A DNA stretch of 64,000 nt from Spirosoma aerolatum (GCF_002056795.1 NZ_CP020104.1:1189001-1253000), one strand, 5' to 3'; numbered from the stretch's first letter, positions 48,305 through 58,443 are shown. Notes: a model not told the origin generated them from the letters alone. Numbers and translations: made by a program.

Positions 48305-51300
48305 ATGCAGCACAAACAACTACTTAGCTTACTTTTTGCCTTTTTTATCCCCCTTCAGCTTCTGGCACAGAGCCGGGTTATAAAAGGTACGGTCACGTCT
48401 GGCGAAGATAACTCAGGGCTTCCTGGTGTAAACGTAGTGATCAAAGGCACCACCATTGGGGCATCAACAAACGCAGAAGGAACGTATTCCATTGCCATCC
48501 CCGACAATCTGTTCAAAAATGCGGTACTGATTTATTCATTCATTGGGATGAAAACGGCCGAAGTAACCGTTGGTAACCAGACCTCCATATCGGTCCGGTT
48601 ACAGCACGATGAAACGTCGCTCGATGAAGTGATTGTGAGTGCTTTAGGCTTTAAGGAGAATGCGGATAAACGTGGGGCAACAGCCTCCAAAATCGAAGCT
48701 AAAGACATCGTTCGGTCGGGCGAAACGGGAGTGATCAATGGGATGTCGGGCAAAGCGGCTGGTGTTCAGATTACCAAGTCGGCGGGTGACCCAGGGGCAG
48801 GTTCCTACATCCAGATTCGGGGACAGAACACGATTACAGGCTCGACGCAGCCGCTGGTTATTGTGGATGGGATTCCCATCAGCAACTCGACGCTGGGCGA
48901 CGGCGTTGCCGGGGTAACCCAGCAGTCGCGTCTGAACGACATCAACCCCGAAGATATTGCCTCGATGCAAATTCTGAAAGGAGCGTCGGCAGCGGCTTTG
49001 TGGGGGTCACGGGCAGCCAACGGGGTAATTGTGATCACAACCAAAAAAGGGGCCAATAGCGATAAGGTGAACATCTCATTTAGCTCTACCGTGTCGTTCG
49101 ATAAACCCAATCTGCTACACCCGTTGCAAAGCAATTATGGGCAGGGGTCGGATGGGGTATATAACCCGACGGTTGCCAATTCGTGGGGCGATAAAATTGC
49201 CAATCGGGCCGGGGGCGACGACGTTGTCAATATGAATGGGGCTCGTTTTGAGGCTTATAGTGGCAAGACGTATTACCCCATTATCACCAAGAACTCGAAG
49301 GAAACCTACAACGACATTCGGAAAGATGCGGTCTTTAGAACGGGTACCTATGTCGATAACAATCTGTCGATCAGTGGGGGAAATGATAAAGGGAATTTCT
49401 ACCTGAGCTTTGGCGATCTGCGTCAGAAAGGGATCATCAACGGTCAAAGTGATTATAATCGGACTACACTCCGGTTTAACTCCGAACGTCGGTTCAACGA
49501 TGTTATAAAATCATCGACCAACGCTACCTACGCCCGAACGACCTCGAACCGGATTCAACGGAGTAATAGCGTAAACGGTCTGTACATTGGTTACCTCCGT
49601 ACCCCCGCCGATTTCGACAGTCGAGATTATAAAGGGAATTACTTTGCGTCGCCAACGGCAAGTGCCATTCCGAATCGGCAGCGGGCATATCGAAATTACC
49701 TGGGTGCCCTGGCCAATCCGATTTATAACGACCCGTTGTGGGCAATCAATGAGTTGACCAACTTTTCGGAAGTTGATCGATTCATTATGAGTTCAGAACT
49801 GCTCATTACCCCTGCCTCCTGGTTCGACGTTACGGTCCGGGGCGGTATTGATGCCAACACCGATCACCGTATTACAAATTACCCGGTAAACTCGGCGTCA
49901 AACAGCGGCCTGGGAAGTTATGAGGAGAATATCTATAAGGAATCGGAGATGAACGGCGATCTGATTGGTCGTATATTCAAGGATTTTGGTAAGAATATTA
50001 CGAGTACGCTCATCGTAGGCTTCAACCTGAACGACCGGAAATACCTCAATCTGGGCGGAACCATGAACACGTTCATCATTCCAGATGCACCCGCCAATTT
50101 TGGTAATTCGCTGGTATCGAACGATGCGCCCTATCGGACAACGACACACCGCCGGATGGCCCGTTTGTATTCGACTCTGAACCTGGGCTTTTATAACCAG
50201 CTCTATGTCAATGCTTCGCTGGCGGGTGAATCCGGCTCTACCTTCGGCAGTCAGACTAAATCGACGTTCTATTACCCATCGGCCGATGTGGCCTGGCAGT
50301 TTACGCAGCTTCCTATTTTTCGTGATAGCCCTGTTCTGTCGTTTGGTAAACTGCGGGCTTCCTACGGTACGGTGGGCGTGCAGCCCGATGCGTATCGGAA
50401 TGCTACGACCTACGTAAATGCCTCATTCAGCAGTTGGGCCAACACGCTCAGTGGCTCCGGCTATGGCAATGGGGCTTATGTTCGCAGTGCTACCCAGGGC
50501 GACCCTTTTCTGCAACCCGAACGGAAAACCGAATGGGAAATTGGCACCGACCTTCGTTTCCTGAACAACCGCCTGACGGCTGGCTTCACCTATTACCAGA
50601 ACGAGATTATGAACCTGTTGCTCAACGTAGCAGTGGCAGGCTCAACCGGCTATACCTCGAAATACACCAACGCGGGTTCTATGACCAACAAAGGCTGGGA
50701 AGTGGAGTTAAACTATAACCTACTGAACAAGAGTGGATTTAACTGGAATGTGTTTGGGAACTTAAGCCGAAACATAAACCGGGTAACAAACCTGGCCGGA
50801 ACGGACATTATTACGTTAGGAGGCTTCAGTACAACCGCCAGTACCGTTGCGAAAGTGGGCTATGCTATGTCGGCGCTCTACGGAGGCACCTATCTTCGGA
50901 AAGATGATGGCTCACTTAACCTGAACGCCAATGGGTTCCCGCAGGTGGCCTCGCAGTTTGGCGTTATCGGCGATCCAAACCCCGATTATCGGGGAGGCTT
51001 CGGTACCAATCTGACGTATAAAAAAATCTCGCTGAATGTACTTTTCGAGACATTCCAGGGCGGTGATTTCTACAATGGCACCCGAGGAACGCTCTACAAT
51101 TTTGGCACCCATGCCGATGTCGGTAATGAGGTAACGCTGACGCAGGACCTGAAAAATTATGCGGGTAAAACCATTGCTGCCGGAAGCACCGTTCGGGGTA
51201 ATATCAAGGACTTTGGCGCGGGGCCCGTACTGCTCGATCAATCCTATTACACATCCATTGGGGGCGGTTTCAGCACACTTGTCGAGCAGTTTATCACCGA

Positions 51301-51547
51301 TGCCAGTTGGACCCGTATCCGCGAACTTTCACTAGGGTATTCCATCAGTTCGCCCAAGTTCCGCCAGAAGAGCAAGTTGCAGTCGATCGACATTACGGTA
51401 ACGGGTCGGAACCCGGTGTTGTGGACAAAGATGGTGGGGATCGATCCCGAAACGGCCCTCAACGGAGCCAGCAACTCGCGCGGACAGGATTACTTCAACA
51501 GCCCGAACACGAAGTCATTGCTGTTCAGTATAAAAATCAATTACTAA
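48305..51547 (+). CDS. SusC/RagA-type TonB-dependent transporter without STN domain
   Basis: A 1080-residue outer-membrane transporter. Signal peptide (1-22, ending LLAQS) leads straight into the carboxypeptidase-regulatory-like domain (about 25-100, IKGTVTSGEDNSGLPGVNVV). LDEVIVSALGF at about 106 and a plug follow (VINGMSGKAAGVQITKSAGD, MQILKGASAAALWGSRAANG), with a barrel ending in SLLFSIKINY. There is no STN domain and no sigma/FecR pair nearby, so unlike the other three it should not signal. The ALGF and ALWGSRAANG variants place it in a separate SusC branch. SusD follows across a heptamer repeat. Confidence 0.95.
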   Translation: MQHKQLLSLLFAFFIPLQLLAQSRVIKGTVTSGEDNSGLPGVNVVIKGTTIGASTNAEGTYSIAIPDNLFKNAVLIYSFIGMKTAEVTVGNQTSISVRLQHDETSLDEVIVSALGFKENADKRGATASKIEAKDIVRSGETGVINGMSGKAAGVQITKSAGDPGAGSYIQIRGQNTITGSTQPLVIVDGIPISNSTLGDGVAGVTQQSRLNDINPEDIASMQILKGASAAALWGSRAANGVIVITTKKGANSDKVNISFSSTVSFDKPNLLHPLQSNYGQGSDGVYNPTVANSWGDKIANRAGGDDVVNMNGARFEAYSGKTYYPIITKNSKETYNDIRKDAVFRTGTYVDNNLSISGGNDKGNFYLSFGDLRQKGIINGQSDYNRTTLRFNSERRFNDVIKSSTNATYARTTSNRIQRSNSVNGLYIGYLRTPADFDSRDYKGNYFASPTASAIPNRQRAYRNYLGALANPIYNDPLWAINELTNFSEVDRFIMSSELLITPASWFDVTVRGGIDANTDHRITNYPVNSASNSGLGSYEENIYKESEMNGDLIGRIFKDFGKNITSTLIVGFNLNDRKYLNLGGTMNTFIIPDAPANFGNSLVSNDAPYRTTTHRRMARLYSTLNLGFYNQLYVNASLAGESGSTFGSQTKSTFYYPSADVAWQFTQLPIFRDSPVLSFGKLRASYGTVGVQPDAYRNATTYVNASFSSWANTLSGSGYGNGAYVRSATQGDPFLQPERKTEWEIGTDLRFLNNRLTAGFTYYQNEIMNLLLNVAVAGSTGYTSKYTNAGSMTNKGWEVELNYNLLNKSGFNWNVFGNLSRNINRVTNLAGTDIITLGGFSTTASTVAKVGYAMSALYGGTYLRKDDGSLNLNANGFPQVASQFGVIGDPNPDYRGGFGTNLTYKKISLNVLFETFQGGDFYNGTRGTLYNFGTHADVGNEVTLTQDLKNYAGKTIAAGSTVRGNIKDFGAGPVLLDQSYYTSIGGGFSTLVEQFITDASWTRIRELSLGYSISSPKFRQKSKLQSIDITVTGRNPVLWTKMVGIDPETALNGASNSRGQDYFNSPNTKSLLFSIKINY

Positions 51548-51548
51548 T

Positions 51549-51640
51549 TAAATGGAGAATGAATAATGTACAATGCACAATGAGATCTCAGGCGAACGAC
51601 CATTATCCATTATTCATTTTACATTCTACATTATCCAGTA
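51549..51640. repeat. Heptamer repeat region (AATGNAN type) between the fourth susC and susD
   Basis: The left run AAATGGA, GAATGAA, TAATGTA, CAATGCA, CAATGAG and the inverted right run share the vocabulary of 31455-31537 and 36329-36412. The arms pair exactly only over 11 bases (51558-51568 with 51608-51618). It fills the gap before the susD start. Confidence 0.7.
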
Positions 51641-51662
51641 TGCACTAATCATTGAAATCTTC

Positions 51663-53099
51663 ATGAAACGACTCTATAGATCAGTTTTTGCCTTTGTGTT
51701 TGGCCTTCAGCTATTCGCCTGCTCGTCGATTGTTGAGAATCTGAACGTAGACCCAAACAATCCTACTAAATCGACCGCCAGCCTGTTGCTGACCGGGACC
51801 GAGATTGCCAACATGGCTACGCAGGAAGGCATGGCCAGCCGATTGACAACCATCTGGTCGGGTTACGCGTCCGGGGCCGACCGGCAATGGCTGGATTATT
51901 ATAATTACAACGTGTCGGCCGGGATTTATGATGGCGACTGGAATCTGGTATATCAGGCAACGAATGCCAATGCGCTGCTAACCATTGCGCAGGCAACCGC
52001 CCTGGGGAACCGTAAAATGGTTGCGATTGCTAAAATTCTGCGGGCCAATGCACTGGCTACGGGAACGGAGTTATGGGGCGACATCCCATTCGATCAGGCA
52101 GGTGATAACGCGAAGTATCCTAATCCGGCATTTGAAGCCCAGCCAACGGTCTATACCAAGCTCCTGGCGTCGCTGGATGAGGCTATTACCGATCTGAAAT
52201 CAGGGGTCGGGACGGTGACGACCGAGGATATTCACTTTGGGGGCGATGCCACGAAATGGACACAGGTAGCTTATACATTGAAAGCCCGGTTGCTGACCGA
52301 TCTGAAGAAGTATGATGAAGCCTATACAGCCGCTCAGAGTGGGATCAGCGTATTTGCCAATTCGTTGTATGCGCCCCATGGCAACACCGCTAACGTAAAC
52401 CAGAATCAATACTGGTCTTTTCTGGCTAGCTCTCGAACGGGTGATATTAATGCCGTGAACGCGTATAACACGACGTTGCTCAATCCGACGAGTGCGCGAT
52501 ACCGGGGCAATTCAAAAACGAATGAGACAGCCCGGTTTAAGTTTTATTACCTGGAAGTCGGCGTCAACAGTCCTGGCAAAATGGAGCCGAATACAACCGG
52601 AACAACGGGCTTCTTCGCGCAAAGTGCCAGTTTTCCGTTGGTTACGTATCAGGAAAATAGCCTGACATTGGCTGAGGCCGCCTTGCGTTCGGGAAAAGGG
52701 TTTGCTACGGCTCTGGGTCATTTGAATGCGTACCGGGCCTGGTTGAACACGGGTGGTAACATTAACGCGGCTTATCTGACGGCGGGTTCTTACAAATATG
52801 AGCCTTACGTAGCGGCTGATTTTGCGGCAGGTGGGATTGAAAATGCCGATGGTATTTCGGCCGATAATGCGTTGCTCCGCGAAATTTTACAGGAACGTTA
52901 CGTTTCATTTTACGGGCAGCACATTGGCTGGAACGATGAACGCCGGACTCGTGCCGAAGCCTATGGGATCAAGCTGACACCGAATAGTGGTACCCAACTG
53001 CCGTGGCGGTTTATCTACCCGCAAAATGAGATCAACTCGAACCCAAGTACACCGAAGCCTGTACCCGCTACGTTTGAAGCGCTGGCGATTTATAAATAG
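51663..53099 (+). CDS. SusD/RagB-family nutrient-binding lipoprotein, partner of the fourth SusC
   Basis: A 478-residue surface lipoprotein. The start at 51663 gives a signal and lipobox (LQLFAC, Cys about 20) followed by SSIVENLNVDPNNPTKSTAS, the N-terminus of the SusD_2 branch. NANALLTIAQATA, AKILRANALATGTELWGDIPFDQA, the AYTLKARLLTDLKKYDEAY helix pair and LLREILQERYVSFYGQHIGWNDERRTR (in outline) are typical. There is no linked enzyme gene, so the substrate remains open. Confidence 0.93.
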   Translation: MKRLYRSVFAFVFGLQLFACSSIVENLNVDPNNPTKSTASLLLTGTEIANMATQEGMASRLTTIWSGYASGADRQWLDYYNYNVSAGIYDGDWNLVYQATNANALLTIAQATALGNRKMVAIAKILRANALATGTELWGDIPFDQAGDNAKYPNPAFEAQPTVYTKLLASLDEAITDLKSGVGTVTTEDIHFGGDATKWTQVAYTLKARLLTDLKKYDEAYTAAQSGISVFANSLYAPHGNTANVNQNQYWSFLASSRTGDINAVNAYNTTLLNPTSARYRGNSKTNETARFKFYYLEVGVNSPGKMEPNTTGTTGFFAQSASFPLVTYQENSLTLAEAALRSGKGFATALGHLNAYRAWLNTGGNINAAYLTAGSYKYEPYVAADFAAGGIENADGISADNALLREILQERYVSFYGQHIGWNDERRTRAEAYGIKLTPNSGTQLPWRFIYPQNEINSNPSTPKPVPATFEALAIYK

Positions 53100-53192
53100 A
53101 ACCTGGTTTGAGTGAAGCATAAAGAAAAAAGGGCCAGTCAAGTTGACTGGCCTTTCTGATTCATCATTCTATTAGCAACTTATCAGGTTATC

Positions 53193-53486
53193 TTATCGGC
53201 TCATCAGCAAGGTTCGCTGTTTGGCCAGATCCTCTTTCTTGACGAAGGTGATCGGGACAAACTCATCGGTTGGCGAACCGATGTAATAGAGCGTCCAATC
53301 CTGGTCATACGTAGAGAGCAACTGTCGGATGCACTCGACCCGGTCGAAAGTGGGCACCAGGCAATCGCTCCAGTAGAACAGTTCGACACGGTAGTGCAGT
53401 GCCTGTTTCTGGCCATTGATAGTCACGTCGATTTCGATTTCCTGCTTCCCAGGCATCGAAGAAATAGGTATAGCGATGTATGACAT
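53193..53486 (-). CDS. 97-residue conserved-looking hypothetical protein
   Basis: A small soluble protein starting at the ATG at 53484-53486 (MSYIAIPISSMPGKQEIEIDVTINGQ in outline). The open frame continues to 53573, but those codons are heptamer repeat. The chain looks like an alpha/beta fold: two N-terminal strands, then YRVELFYWSDCLVPTFDRVE, a helix IRQLLSTYD and a C-terminal WTLYYIGSPTDEFVPITFVKK. It is the last gene of the permease operon. I do not recognise the family. Confidence 0.7.
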   Translation of the reverse strand: MSYIAIPISSMPGKQEIEIDVTINGQKQALHYRVELFYWSDCLVPTFDRVECIRQLLSTYDQDWTLYYIGSPTDEFVPITFVKKEDLAKQRTLLMSR

Positions 53487-53526
53487 AGTGTTAGGAAAAG
53501 GAATTTGATTAAAATTTATTTTGCAC

Positions 53527-53586
53527 GGAGCGTGGTGCAGGGTGCATGGTGTAAGGAGCAAAACACTCTGCACCCTGCACCACGCT
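53527..53586. repeat. Heptamer inverted repeat (GGTGCAG type) after the second permease gene
   Basis: Perfect 18-bp arms (53529-53546 and 53569-53586). The left run is GGAGCGT, GGTGCAG, GGTGCAT, GGTGTAA, GGAGCAA. The right arm overlaps the stop codon of the permease gene. It uses the same units as 55966-56037 and the inserts in the oxidoreductase gene. Confidence 0.88.
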
Positions 53587-55960
53587 ACTCAGATCGTAAA
53601 CTATCGGTTGGATTGGTCAACGCCGTTCGATATGTGCGCCAGCCAATCGTTAAGCCGCCTAAAAGCAACATCGTACCAAAACAGGCACCTAACATACCCA
53701 CACCTACCGAAATGTGATAGGCGAAGCTCATCAAAAAGAAACTGGTGGCCAGATACCCGATGGGTAGGGCAATGGCTCCGGCAATTAGCAATAACTTCAG
53801 GAAATCCCACGACAACAGCCAGATAACCTGATCGATACGGGCGCCCATCACTTTACGAATACCCACTTCTTTCGTGCGCAATTGAGTTGTATAGGTTACC
53901 ATGCCCAATAACCCCAGGCAGGCAATCGATAACGCAAAACCAATCAATAAGCCCATAAATGAAATATCGTCGGTATGGTTATGGCGATTCCGTAGAAAAT
54001 CATCGTACCATACGCCCGCAAAGGGTTCATAGGGATTCAGTCGTTTCCAGATCTGAGCAATAGTGGCCCGTGTTTCTTCTGGCTTTCCACCGCCTATTTT
54101 GACGTTCAGGTAGCGGAATGTGTTGGGTTCATAGCGCAGAACAAGTGGTTCTATTTTTCTGGCCATCGTAGAAAAATGAAAGTCTTTGAGTACACCCGCT
54201 ATCTGGACTTCTGTGCTATCGTTCAGCCAGAGTGTTTGACCTACAGCGGCTCCGGGTTCTTTCAGTTGGAAAGCCCGGACGGCTTCTTCATTGATTAAGA
54301 CAAATCGGGAAGCCGAATCACCCATGGAAACAGGCATATTCTGTCCAGCCAGTACGGTCAATCCGGCCACTTGTATCCTGTTGGCGTCTGTTGCATAGAT
54401 ATGGGCCCTGGCTAAGTCGCCGGTGGCTCGCTGGCGTCGGATCATCTCCCAGCGCCCTCCATTTTCGCCAAACAGATCGGACGTAGCCGTTAGTTTTTCG
54501 ACACCCGCCAACTGATTGATTTCGGTTGTCAACCGAACAGGATCAGCTCCATTGAGCGGTACGATCAGTACATTATCCCGCTGAAATCCATAGTTGGTGG
54601 TGCCCATAAAATGCTGTTGACGAGCCATACCTAGTAAAGCGATCATGGCGATCAATGAAATCGAAAACTGAACCACAATCAGCGACTTGCGAAGACTGAT
54701 TCCGCGCAGTACACGCAGGCCCGTTTGACTCCGAAGTACCTGCGCCGGTTGAAAGCCGGAAAGCACGCGGGCAGGCAACAGCCCTGCCAGCATACCCGTG
54801 ATCAGGCTGAAGATGATGAACACTATCCACACGCGTACATCCTGCTCCCACTGTACACCACCAATGAGCCATTGTTGTACAAAAGGCATAGGCTTCACCA
54901 ATTGCAGCATCCCATACGCTAAGCCAAGCCCCAGCATCGACAGTATGGCTGATTCGGCCATAAACTGTCCCATCAGTTGCCAGCGCAAGGCGCCAGCTAC
55001 TTTCCGGATTCCGACTTCGCGGGCGCGACTCAGGGAGCGGGCCAGGGTCAGGTTGATGTAGTTGAACGAAGCCAGCAACAGCGTAAGTAAGCCAACGATC
55101 ATTTCGGTTTCCAGCTTACCCAACGAAGGTTCATAGGTGCCCAGCATCAACTCTTCCCGCGATGGCGATAGGGTTGCCAACGGCTGACTGCGGAACGTAT
55201 ACCCTTTTTCGTTGGCAAAGTGTAAGCCTTTTGTTACCTGAGCGGCTAAGGTGGGTAGCACACTTGTGAGCGCATCAGCAGGGGTGCCGGGCTTTAGCGA
55301 GATGTACGTATACCCTTGCGTATACTGTTTCCAGTTGGTGCGTAATTGATTCCAATCCGAACCAGAAAGGGTGGCTGTTGAAATCAGTACATCGAAATTC
55401 AGGTGGGTTTTGGCAGGTGGTTCGGCCAAAATACCGGCAATAGTCAACGCACCCAGTTCGGGGTGGTCGATGCGTTTGCCAATTGGATTGGCTGTGCCGA
55501 AAAAACGTGCTGCCGTTTTGGGAGTAAGTACGGCTGTGCGTGGGGCAATAGCGGCCTGGCCTTTTGCCAGTTGAAACCCGAAAAGGGTAAAGAAATCTGG
55601 ATCAACAGCGCTATACACTACCGGCAATTGTTTTCGATTGGCTGTAAAGTCGCTATAGTTGCGAATGACTCGGGTGGCCCGGTCCACAAAAGCGTATTGA
55701 CGTTTTATGGTTTCGGCCAGAGGTAAGGGCGAGGTGGCAAATCCCTGTTTGTCGTTGTTTGTCGTCGTGACATCGGTAAGAATCCGGTATGTTCGGTCGG
55801 CGTGCGGATGAAAGGTGTCGTAGTCAAAAGCCCCTTTTATGTCGATCATCGCCAGCATACAAACCAGCATCCCCGACGCCAGGCCAAAGATGTTGATGAA
55901 GGTAAACAGCTTGTGTTTCCAGAGATTGCGAAAGGCCGTTTTTAGGAAGTTTCTTAGCAT
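53585..55960 (-). CDS. FtsX/MacB-type ABC transporter permease (duplicated, ~790 aa), second of pair
   Basis: A 791-residue inner-membrane permease with two FtsX units. The N-terminal membrane helix is at about 20-42 (FTFINIFGLASGMLVCMLAM). A large periplasmic MacB-type domain (about 45-270) is followed by three helices (LLTLLLASFNYINLTLARSL and following). A second unit repeats the plan, ending with three helices (GLLIGFALSIACLGLLGMV, FLKLLLIAGAIALPIGYL and MLLLGGLTIGWRTYRTAL). The Ser-Arg-Ala-Arg-Glu-Val-Gly-Ile-Arg-Lys-Val segment recurs in each unit (EVGIRKVAGA, EVGIRKVMGA), a hallmark of the family. The start at 55960 (MLRNFLKTAFRNLWKHKL) avoids repeat-derived codons. No ATPase gene is adjacent. 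Confidence 0.9.
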   Translation of the reverse strand: MLRNFLKTAFRNLWKHKLFTFINIFGLASGMLVCMLAMIDIKGAFDYDTFHPHADRTYRILTDVTTTNNDKQGFATSPLPLAETIKRQYAFVDRATRVIRNYSDFTANRKQLPVVYSAVDPDFFTLFGFQLAKGQAAIAPRTAVLTPKTAARFFGTANPIGKRIDHPELGALTIAGILAEPPAKTHLNFDVLISTATLSGSDWNQLRTNWKQYTQGYTYISLKPGTPADALTSVLPTLAAQVTKGLHFANEKGYTFRSQPLATLSPSREELMLGTYEPSLGKLETEMIVGLLTLLLASFNYINLTLARSLSRAREVGIRKVAGALRWQLMGQFMAESAILSMLGLGLAYGMLQLVKPMPFVQQWLIGGVQWEQDVRVWIVFIIFSLITGMLAGLLPARVLSGFQPAQVLRSQTGLRVLRGISLRKSLIVVQFSISLIAMIALLGMARQQHFMGTTNYGFQRDNVLIVPLNGADPVRLTTEINQLAGVEKLTATSDLFGENGGRWEMIRRQRATGDLARAHIYATDANRIQVAGLTVLAGQNMPVSMGDSASRFVLINEEAVRAFQLKEPGAAVGQTLWLNDSTEVQIAGVLKDFHFSTMARKIEPLVLRYEPNTFRYLNVKIGGGKPEETRATIAQIWKRLNPYEPFAGVWYDDFLRNRHNHTDDISFMGLLIGFALSIACLGLLGMVTYTTQLRTKEVGIRKVMGARIDQVIWLLSWDFLKLLLIAGAIALPIGYLATSFFLMSFAYHISVGVGMLGACFGTMLLLGGLTIGWRTYRTALTNPTDSLRSE

Positions 55961-55965
55961 AGGTT

Positions 55966-56037
55966 GTGTGGAGTAAGGAGCTTGGAGCAGGGTGCAGAGA
56001 GCTAACTTACTCCACGCTCTCTGCACCCTGCTCCAAG
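55966..56037. repeat. Heptamer inverted repeat (GGAGCAG type) between the two permease genes
   Basis: Perfect 21-bp arms (55981-56001 and 56017-56037) around a 15-base loop. The left run reads GGAGTAA, GGAGCTT, GGAGCAG, GGTGCAG, AGAGCTA. GTGGAGTAAG before the left arm also pairs with CTTACTCCAC inside the loop (56006-56015), so two exclusive hairpins can form. Confidence 0.88.
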
Positions 56038-56041
56038 CCAT

Positions 56042-58393
56042 TTATTCCGTTTTAAGTGAGTTGACAGGATTCATCAGAGCCGCTTTTATACTTTGGAAGC
56101 TAATCGTCAGCAAGGCAATGGCGATGGACAGTACACCTGCCAGGGCAAATACCCACCACGACAGATCGGTTTTGTACGCAAATGCCTGTAGCCAGCGATC
56201 GGAGGCCCACCAGGCTAGCGGACTGGCAATCAGAATGGCTAGCCCAATCAGTTTCAGAAAATCGTTGGTGAGCAGGGTAACAATATTGGCGACTGATGCG
56301 CCCAGTACTTTCCGTACGCCAATTTCTTTCGTTCGGCGTTCGGTTGTAAAGGCGACCAGGCCAAACAGACCCAGGCACGATACCAGAATTGTTAACCCGG
56401 CAAAGCAGTTGAATACCATGACCATCAATTGATCTTTTCGGTACTTCGCATCGAACGACGCATCCAGAAAACTGTAATCGAACGGGTTGTTTGGGTAATG
56501 TTGTTGCCAAATCGTTTTGACCACCGATAAATCACTGGGTTTGACGCGTACCATTACATTGTTGATCAGGACGGTACGGTAAATGAGGATGAGTGGCTCA
56601 ACCGGGTTGTGCAGCGAGCGGTAGTTGAAGTTTTTTAGCACGCCAACCACTTCACCTTTATGGCCAAACCCTTCCATGGCCTGCCCGATTCCTCCTTTCC
56701 AGCCTGCCAGTTTCACAAAAGCTTCGTTGACCAGAAAGCCGCCTTTGATGTCCGTTTTATATTGCGTAGATAGGTTGCGTCCCGCTTTCAGTCGGATGTT
56801 CAATAGCGGAACGAACGTTTCGTCGATGAACATGTAGTTGGCCATCAGTTCACGTTTTTTACCGCCCGACTGGATTGTAGTTGACGACATCGCCATCGGG
56901 CCATCCGCCAAACCGGAGCCCAGCGTTACGCCACCAATTTCGGACCGTTGTTTGAGGCTGTTGGCGAAGGCAGGAGCACCTGCGCGCATGGCTGAGTCGT
57001 CGGGTAGGTACACGCTCAGGATTTGATCGCGGGTAAAACCAACGTCGTAATGACGCAGGTAAGTCATTTGCCGGTGAATGACCAGCACCCCGGCAATCAT
57101 ACCGACCGCCAGCACAAACTGGAAGACTATAATGGATTTACGGAACCACAAACCCTGGCCGTAGCTGGCTAACCGGCCTTTCAGCACATCGACGGGGCGA
57201 TAGCCGGATAATACAAAGGCTGGATATAGACCACCCAATAGCGTGACAAGGAGCCACGTACAGCCGATCAGGGGTATGGCATCAAGCGAGTCGAGTCGTA
57301 ATTGGATCGCCAGTTGCTCATTAAAGACCGGGATAGTGAGGTGTAACAGCAGTAGGGCGCAGGCAATCGCCAGACCGCTCAGCAGGAACGATTCAAACAG
57401 AAACTGACGGACCAACTGACCATAGTGGGCACCACTGGCTTTGCGAATTCCTACCTCTTTGGCCCGTTCGGTTGCTTTGGCTGTTACCAGGTTGATGTAA
57501 TTAAGCAGGGCAATGGCCAGTACAAACACGGCCAGAAAGGCAAACAGATAACTGTATTGTTTTGACCCTTTGGGTGTGTCTTCCAACTTGTCCTGGCTGT
57601 AATGCACATCCTGTAATAACTCGACCGGAAAGGTAATGGAGTAATTTTCAGCACCTGCTTTTTTTAGTTCCGGATCAATGTACTTTTTGGCCAACAGAGC
57701 CAGCTTTTTGGTGAAATCGCCCAATTTCGGCTCCTGTTTGAACTTTACATACGTATAGGCTGGAAAATCATCTTCCAGCCAACTGGTTGTCTTGTCTGGT
57801 TTTACCGAGAGAAGCGCACTAATAGGTAGGTCTGTATTGCTGGGCAGGTCGGCCATCACGCCCGTGATCTGGTATGTTTCTTTGTTGATCTGAACCAACT
57901 GGGACAGTACATCGGTCCGGCCGAAAAATTTATTGGCAAACCGTTCGGTAACGACAGCACTGTTCGGATTGAGTAAGGCGGTCCGGGGGTTACCAGCTAC
58001 GAATGGATAGTTGAAAACCGAGAAAACGTCGTTGTCGGCATAGTATACATCGGTCTGTTCGGCCAATTGCCTCTTCGTCCGGACGGTAGCGCCAGTCATC
58101 AGAAACCGAACGGCTGTTTCTACTTCGGGGTAGTCGTGTTTCAGTGTGGGACCTAAGCGTAACGGGCTGGCTGCTATCGACAACGGCGACTCCGGCGTTT
58201 TCATCACAGTGGTGACGCGGGCAATCCGGCTGGCGTTGGGATGAAAACCATCATACGAAAACTCATGATCGACATATAAGGCCATCAGCATACAGGCTGC
58301 CAGACCAATGGCCAAACCACCGACGTTCAGGCTGGTGTATAGCTTGTTTCTCCAGAGATTTCGGACCGCTATTTTAAGGTAATTGCTGAGCAT
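56042..58393 (-). CDS. FtsX/MacB-type ABC transporter permease (duplicated), first of pair
   Basis: A 783-residue permease with the same two-unit plan as its neighbour: MLSNYLKIAVRNLWRNKLYT, the first helix LNVGGLAIGLAACMLMALY, a periplasmic domain (about 42-280), three helices starting FAFLAVFVLAIALLNYINLV, then the KEVGIRKASGA loop. The second unit ends with LVAFTTERRTKEIGVRKVLGA and three helices. Such proteins (often called orphan duplicated permeases) may extrude toxic or signalling compounds with a distant ATPase. The promoter carries a sigma-54-like element at 58429-58443 and activator sites at 58498-58534. The gene heads an operon with the second permease. Confidence 0.9.
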   Translation of the reverse strand: MLSNYLKIAVRNLWRNKLYTSLNVGGLAIGLAACMLMALYVDHEFSYDGFHPNASRIARVTTVMKTPESPLSIAASPLRLGPTLKHDYPEVETAVRFLMTGATVRTKRQLAEQTDVYYADNDVFSVFNYPFVAGNPRTALLNPNSAVVTERFANKFFGRTDVLSQLVQINKETYQITGVMADLPSNTDLPISALLSVKPDKTTSWLEDDFPAYTYVKFKQEPKLGDFTKKLALLAKKYIDPELKKAGAENYSITFPVELLQDVHYSQDKLEDTPKGSKQYSYLFAFLAVFVLAIALLNYINLVTAKATERAKEVGIRKASGAHYGQLVRQFLFESFLLSGLAIACALLLLHLTIPVFNEQLAIQLRLDSLDAIPLIGCTWLLVTLLGGLYPAFVLSGYRPVDVLKGRLASYGQGLWFRKSIIVFQFVLAVGMIAGVLVIHRQMTYLRHYDVGFTRDQILSVYLPDDSAMRAGAPAFANSLKQRSEIGGVTLGSGLADGPMAMSSTTIQSGGKKRELMANYMFIDETFVPLLNIRLKAGRNLSTQYKTDIKGGFLVNEAFVKLAGWKGGIGQAMEGFGHKGEVVGVLKNFNYRSLHNPVEPLILIYRTVLINNVMVRVKPSDLSVVKTIWQQHYPNNPFDYSFLDASFDAKYRKDQLMVMVFNCFAGLTILVSCLGLFGLVAFTTERRTKEIGVRKVLGASVANIVTLLTNDFLKLIGLAILIASPLAWWASDRWLQAFAYKTDLSWWVFALAGVLSIAIALLTISFQSIKAALMNPVNSLKTE

Positions 58394-58428
58394 CGTATAC
58401 CCGTCTGTTTAGGTTGGGTAACGTATGC

Positions 58429-58443
58429 TCAAATATTATACCA
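58429..58443 (-). promoter_or_regulatory. Sigma-54-like promoter of the permease operon
   Basis: On the minus strand TGGTATAATATTTGA has TGG at the -24 position and TTGA where TTGC is expected at -12, with the correct spacing. The mismatch in the -12 GC makes it weaker than the site at 47670-47686. It would start transcripts about 24 bases before the ATG at 58393. The activator palindromes lie upstream at the same 64-bp distance as in copy A. Confidence 0.55.
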
